Shown here one piece after another: positions 60,013 through 64,000 of a stretch of 64,000 nucleotides of DNA. The first letter of the stretch is position 1, and each line of letters begins with the position of its first letter. Origin of the DNA: JACCSI01 sp963815285 (GTDB taxonomy: Bacteria; Acidobacteriota; Vicinamibacteria; Vicinamibacterales; UBA2999); contig CAWFGB010000005.1 of NCBI GenBank assembly GCA_963815285.1, forward strand, positions 124,001 through 188,000, written 5' to 3'. The notes beneath the pieces are model-generated. The model worked only from the letters and a program-made list of their open reading frames with translations, was not told the DNA's origin and ran no database searches. Position numbers and translations under genes: made by a program.

Positions 60013-61614
60013 ATGCGAGCAATTCTCGATTGGTTGGATCACCGCACGGGCTACCGGGCGGTCCTGCATCACCTGCTCGAAGAGCCGCTGCCGCACGGCA
60101 CCGGTTGGGCCTTTACGACAGGCAGCGTGATACTCCTGCTCCTCGCCGTGCAGTTCGTGACCGGCGTCGCATTGGCGATGTATTACGTGCCGACGCCGCT
60201 GCTGGCCTACGACAGCGTCCGATTCGTTACCGACACGCTCACGCTCGGGTGGCTGCTGCGCGGGCTGCACTTCTGGGGGGCTTCCTTCATCGTGGTTGCC
60301 GCCGGCATCCACCTGATGCGGGTCTTCTTCTTCGGTTCCTACAAGGCGCCCCGCGAGGTCACCTGGCTGACCGGCGTGGTCATGTTCCTGCTGATTCTGG
60401 CTTTCTCGTTGAGCGGCTACCTCCTGCCCTGGGATCAGAAGGCGTTTTGGGCGACCACCGTCACCATCAATATCGCCGCCGGTGCGCCGGTGGTTGGGGA
60501 GTATGTCGCCAACGTGCTGCGCGGCGGGACCAACCTCGGCGCCTTGACGCTCGGCCGGTGGTATGCAGCGCACGTCCTGCTGCTGCCCGCGGCGTTGATT
60601 GTCTTCGTGCTGGCGCACATCGCACTGATGCGCCGGCACGGCATCTCCGGACCCATGAAACCGGTGGACGGGCCGCCGATCTCGTTCTATCCCTGGCACT
60701 TCATCAAGGACACCCTGATGATGGCCGCCATCTTCGCGCTGCTGTTGACGTTCGCGGTGACGTTTCCCGCGCATCTCGACGAAATTGCCAACCCGGCGGA
60801 TGCGTCCTATATCCCGCGGCCCGATTGGTACTTCCTGTCATTTTTCGAACTGCTCAAATACTTCCCCGGCCCGTTCGAGCCGGTGGCCACTATGGTCATC
60901 CCCGGACTCGTGGTCGGCTTTCTCTTGGCGTTGCCCTTTCTCGATCGCGGCGCGGATCGGCGGCCATTCAGCCGGGCCCGAATGGGACTCTCGCTGACGA
61001 TGATGGCCATCGCCTCGGGCGTGCTGGCGCTCACAGGGATGGGGCTGGCCGACCTGCCCTCAAAGTACGACCCGAATGACTGGGGCCCACGGGCGATTGC
61101 CGGACACCAGCTCGTGACCGCTCCCGACAACAAGTGCGCGAGGTGTCATGTCAGCGGCGGTCCGGCTGCGGAGTTGGCGATCACCCGCATCACAAAGGAC
61201 GAAGAATGGCTGCTGGCGCACATGGCGGACCCAGTGGCCATTGCGCCGGGGGTGCGGCTTGACACGGATTCCGCCCCGCCGGCGCTGCTGACGCGGCTGC
61301 AGTCGCAGTCAGTGCTGGCCTATCTGCGACGCATTCGTGCGGGGGCGGCGCCGCCGCAGATTTCACACGAAGAGCGGCTGGCGGTGAGCACGTTCGCTAC
61401 CTCATGCGCAGGCTGCCACAAGATTTCGGGAGAAGGCGGCGAGAGTGGGCCGGATTTGTCATCGGTCGGCAGCCGCCGTGATGCCGCCGCGATCAAGCGC
61501 ATCATCAGCGATCCGACCTCTGAATTCCCGGACACGCTGATGCCGCCCTTCGCCGAGCGGCTGAGCGAGCAGCAGTTGAACACTCTTGTGCAGTACTTGG
61601 CGAACCGGCATTAG
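60013..61614 (+). CDS. Cytochrome b fused to two C-terminal cytochrome c domains
   Basis: 533 residues. Residues 1-360 combine cytochrome b6 and subunit IV: paired heme-b histidines spaced by 13 (GLHFWGASF...AAGIHLM) and by 14 (AAHVLLLP...VLAHIAL), and the Qo-site PDWYFLSFFELLKYFPGP. Two c-type domains follow, CARCH at 375-379 and CAGCH at 465-469, with a Met ligand in DTLMPPF. It oxidises quinol with the Rieske protein and could hand electrons directly to its own hemes. Paired with the Rieske gene upstream. Confidence 0.93.
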   Translation: MRAILDWLDHRTGYRAVLHHLLEEPLPHGTGWAFTTGSVILLLLAVQFVTGVALAMYYVPTPLLAYDSVRFVTDTLTLGWLLRGLHFWGASFIVVAAGIHLMRVFFFGSYKAPREVTWLTGVVMFLLILAFSLSGYLLPWDQKAFWATTVTINIAAGAPVVGEYVANVLRGGTNLGALTLGRWYAAHVLLLPAALIVFVLAHIALMRRHGISGPMKPVDGPPISFYPWHFIKDTLMMAAIFALLLTFAVTFPAHLDEIANPADASYIPRPDWYFLSFFELLKYFPGPFEPVATMVIPGLVVGFLLALPFLDRGADRRPFSRARMGLSLTMMAIASGVLALTGMGLADLPSKYDPNDWGPRAIAGHQLVTAPDNKCARCHVSGGPAAELAITRITKDEEWLLAHMADPVAIAPGVRLDTDSAPPALLTRLQSQSVLAYLRRIRAGAAPPQISHEERLAVSTFATSCAGCHKISGEGGESGPDLSSVGSRRDAAAIKRIISDPTSEFPDTLMPPFAERLSEQQLNTLVQYLANRH

Positions 61615-61668
61615 CGACTCAAATCGGTCTCACATGTTAACCTTCGGGCCCACCGGAGTCCTCATCAA

Positions 61669-62047
61669 GTGAAGATCGCACTTTTCAGCACCCTGTTCTG
61701 CCTGATCGCAGCTGCTGCCTGGGCTCAGGATCCGAAGGTCGACAAGGTCGAGAGCCCGACCGTCAAGGTCTTGACGGGGTTGACCGTCTCTGAATTCGAG
61801 CAGGAAATGCAGCATTTCGTGCAGGCGGTCGGGGGGTCCTGTGGGGGATGCCACATGCCCAAAGGCAACTTCGCCAGCGACGAGAATCCTCGGAAACTGA
61901 AGGCACGCCAGATGATCGAGATGACCAAGGCGCTGAACCAACAGTTTTTCCCCACGCATACCCGGGTTGAAGGGGAATCGGGTACTGGGCCGGGTCACCT
62001 GCTACACCTGCCACCAGGGCGAACTGAAGCCGAAGTCGGCGCCATAG
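61669..62047 (+). CDS. Small diheme cytochrome c, frameshifted near 61981
   Basis: GTG start, signal peptide (IALFSTLFCLIAAAAWAQ), first heme CGGCH at residue 58. Deleting one G of the GGG at 61980-61982 continues the frame as VLGRVTCYTCHQGELKPK to TAG at 62045, giving a second heme motif CYTCH and about 125 residues. Without the correction the second heme motif is lost. The pattern resembles the photosynthetic-reaction-centre-like cytochrome family common in Acidobacteria. It probably serves as electron carrier for the bc complex. Confidence 0.75.
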
Positions 62048-62356
62048 GGCGCGGGCGAAGTGGGTGCCGGCCGAAGCCCACAGGTTGCACTGGCGAATTG
62101 GCGGTTGAACGTTTGCGCACAAAGGCACCTTGGTGATATATTTCGTAGGTTCTCGTGGAGCCTAGGAAACCCTATCTAGGCCCCTTCAAGCGCTGTGACG
62201 CACCTGCAGGACAGGTTCGCGTCCGCCAGCGCCGATAACAACAAGGTTTTAGGGTCATCAGCTTCGGGTGCCAAGCTTTCGAGCTTCTAGGCCCGTTGCG
62301 CCACGTCGTCGCAGAGATGGCTTCTGCGTGCGTGTCTTTTTGTTTGTGGAGTGCTC
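62048..62356 (+). promoter_or_regulatory. Leader and putative promoter of the str operon
   Basis: 309 nt with no gene. TTGCGC (62113-62118) and TATATT (62137-62142) could be -35 and -10 boxes with an 18-nt spacer. Downstream, GCCTAG and CTAGGC form a 6-bp stem around position 62170. The remaining leader of about 200 nt is long and GC-poor compared with neighbours, as expected of a regulated ribosomal leader. GGAG sits before the GTG start of rpsL. Confidence 0.5.
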
Positions 62357-62731
<375 letters not shown>

Positions 62732-62807
62732 CCGCTTACGGCGCTCGGCTTCGGCCCCTGGCTGAGAGCGCTGAGAGCTGGCAACCGATAGCTGAAAGCA
62801 AAACGAT

Positions 62808-63281
62808 ATGCCTCGTAGACGAGAAATTGCGAAGCGCGAAATTCCCGTGGACGCCCTCTATGGCAGCCCGTTGGTGACGAAGTTCATCAACACGATCATG
62901 CAGGAAGGCAAGCGCGCCACCGCGGAACGCATCCTGTATCAGAGCTTCGACATCATCAAGGAACGCAGCGGCGACGATCCGCTCAAGATTTTCAAGAAGG
63001 CCCTCGACAACGTAAAGCCGGCGCTCGAAGTGAAGTCGCGTCGCGTCGGCGGCTCCAACTACCAGGTGCCGATCGAGGTCAACCCGAATCGCCGGTTGTC
63101 GCTCAGCATCCGCTGGCTGGTGTCCTACGCGCGCTCACGCGGTGACGGCAAGACAATGCAGGAGAAGCTCGCGAACGAGCTGCTCGACGCGGCCAATCTG
63201 CGTGGGGGTGCGGTGAAGAAGCGCGAAGACACCCACCGCATGGCCGAAGCGAACAAGGCGTTCGCGCACTACCGCTGGTAA
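62808..63281 (+). CDS. rpsG: 30S ribosomal protein S7
   Basis: 157 residues beginning MPRRREIAKREIPVDALYGS, with KPALEVKSRRVGGSNYQVP and the C-terminal helix THRMAEANKAFAHYRW. S7 nucleates assembly of the 30S head and contacts the E-site tRNA. A 76-nt gap separates it from rpsL, and fusA starts 4 nt after its stop. Confidence 0.98.
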   Translation: MPRRREIAKREIPVDALYGSPLVTKFINTIMQEGKRATAERILYQSFDIIKERSGDDPLKIFKKALDNVKPALEVKSRRVGGSNYQVPIEVNPNRRLSLSIRWLVSYARSRGDGKTMQEKLANELLDAANLRGGAVKKREDTHRMAEANKAFAHYRW

Positions 63282-63285
63282 TTCC

Positions 63286-64000
<715 letters not shown>

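Noticed and set aside
11077..62356. Genomic island inserted between rpoC and rpsL
   Set aside because: No integrase, attachment repeats, tRNA or change in base composition was seen at the borders.

Overview
The window is GC-rich and gene-dense. It looks like a chromosomal segment of an acidobacterium, most likely a soil lineage near Vicinamibacteria; this is an inference from gene content and no search was run. The pointers are an MacB/FtsX-type permease without an ATPase (43107-45632), a very large TonB-dependent receptor with an N-terminal carboxypeptidase-regulatory domain, many secreted beta-propellers and hydrolases, a PEP-CTERM protein, a cysteine-rich insertion in RpoB, and a cytochrome b fused to two cytochrome c domains.

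Layout. (1) 1-11076: end of rplK, then rplA, rplJ, rplL, rpoB and rpoC, closed by a strong intrinsic terminator. (2) 11077-28630: small soluble enzymes (SRPBCC, VOC, DinB, NmrA-like, NTF2-like, DUF1905/YdeI, DHFR-like, GNAT), a J-domain protein, an epoxide-hydrolase-like enzyme, a class C beta-lactamase-family hydrolase, a DUF885 peptidase, an RsbU-type phosphatase and a PQQ/heme dehydrogenase. (3) 28733-45632: secreted propellers, an S9 peptidase, an amidase, a Vgb-like propeller coupled to a heme-motif Reeler-like protein, a Tag glycosylase, kynureninase and the orphan permease. (4) 45663-55197: VWA protein, TonB receptor, a second epoxide hydrolase, Nramp-like and TauE/SafE-like transporters, and heptamer repeat arrays. 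(5) 55198-59303: minus-strand operon of TPR protein, histidine kinase, response regulator and a Tat-exported zinc ribbon. (6) 59525-62047: Rieske protein, cytochrome b/c fusion and a small cytochrome c. (7) 62357-64000: rpsL, rpsG and the start of fusA. About 51 kb therefore separates rpoC from the str operon, which in many bacteria follows it directly.

Two patterns cut across the regions. First, at least ten genes, including essential rpoB, are interrupted by single-base insertions or deletions that mostly lie in short G or C runs. Putting the base back restores family-typical protein each time. This points to consensus sequence error rather than mass gene decay, although the LysE fragment also lacks most of its length and is a real remnant. 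Second, short-period tandem repeats recur. A 9-nt GGTGCRCAR-like minisatellite sits in frame inside three unrelated genes and encodes Gly-Ala-X tracts. Other arrays of 9-, 10- and 7-nt units lie between genes. No integrase, transposase, tRNA, rRNA or CRISPR array was recognised.
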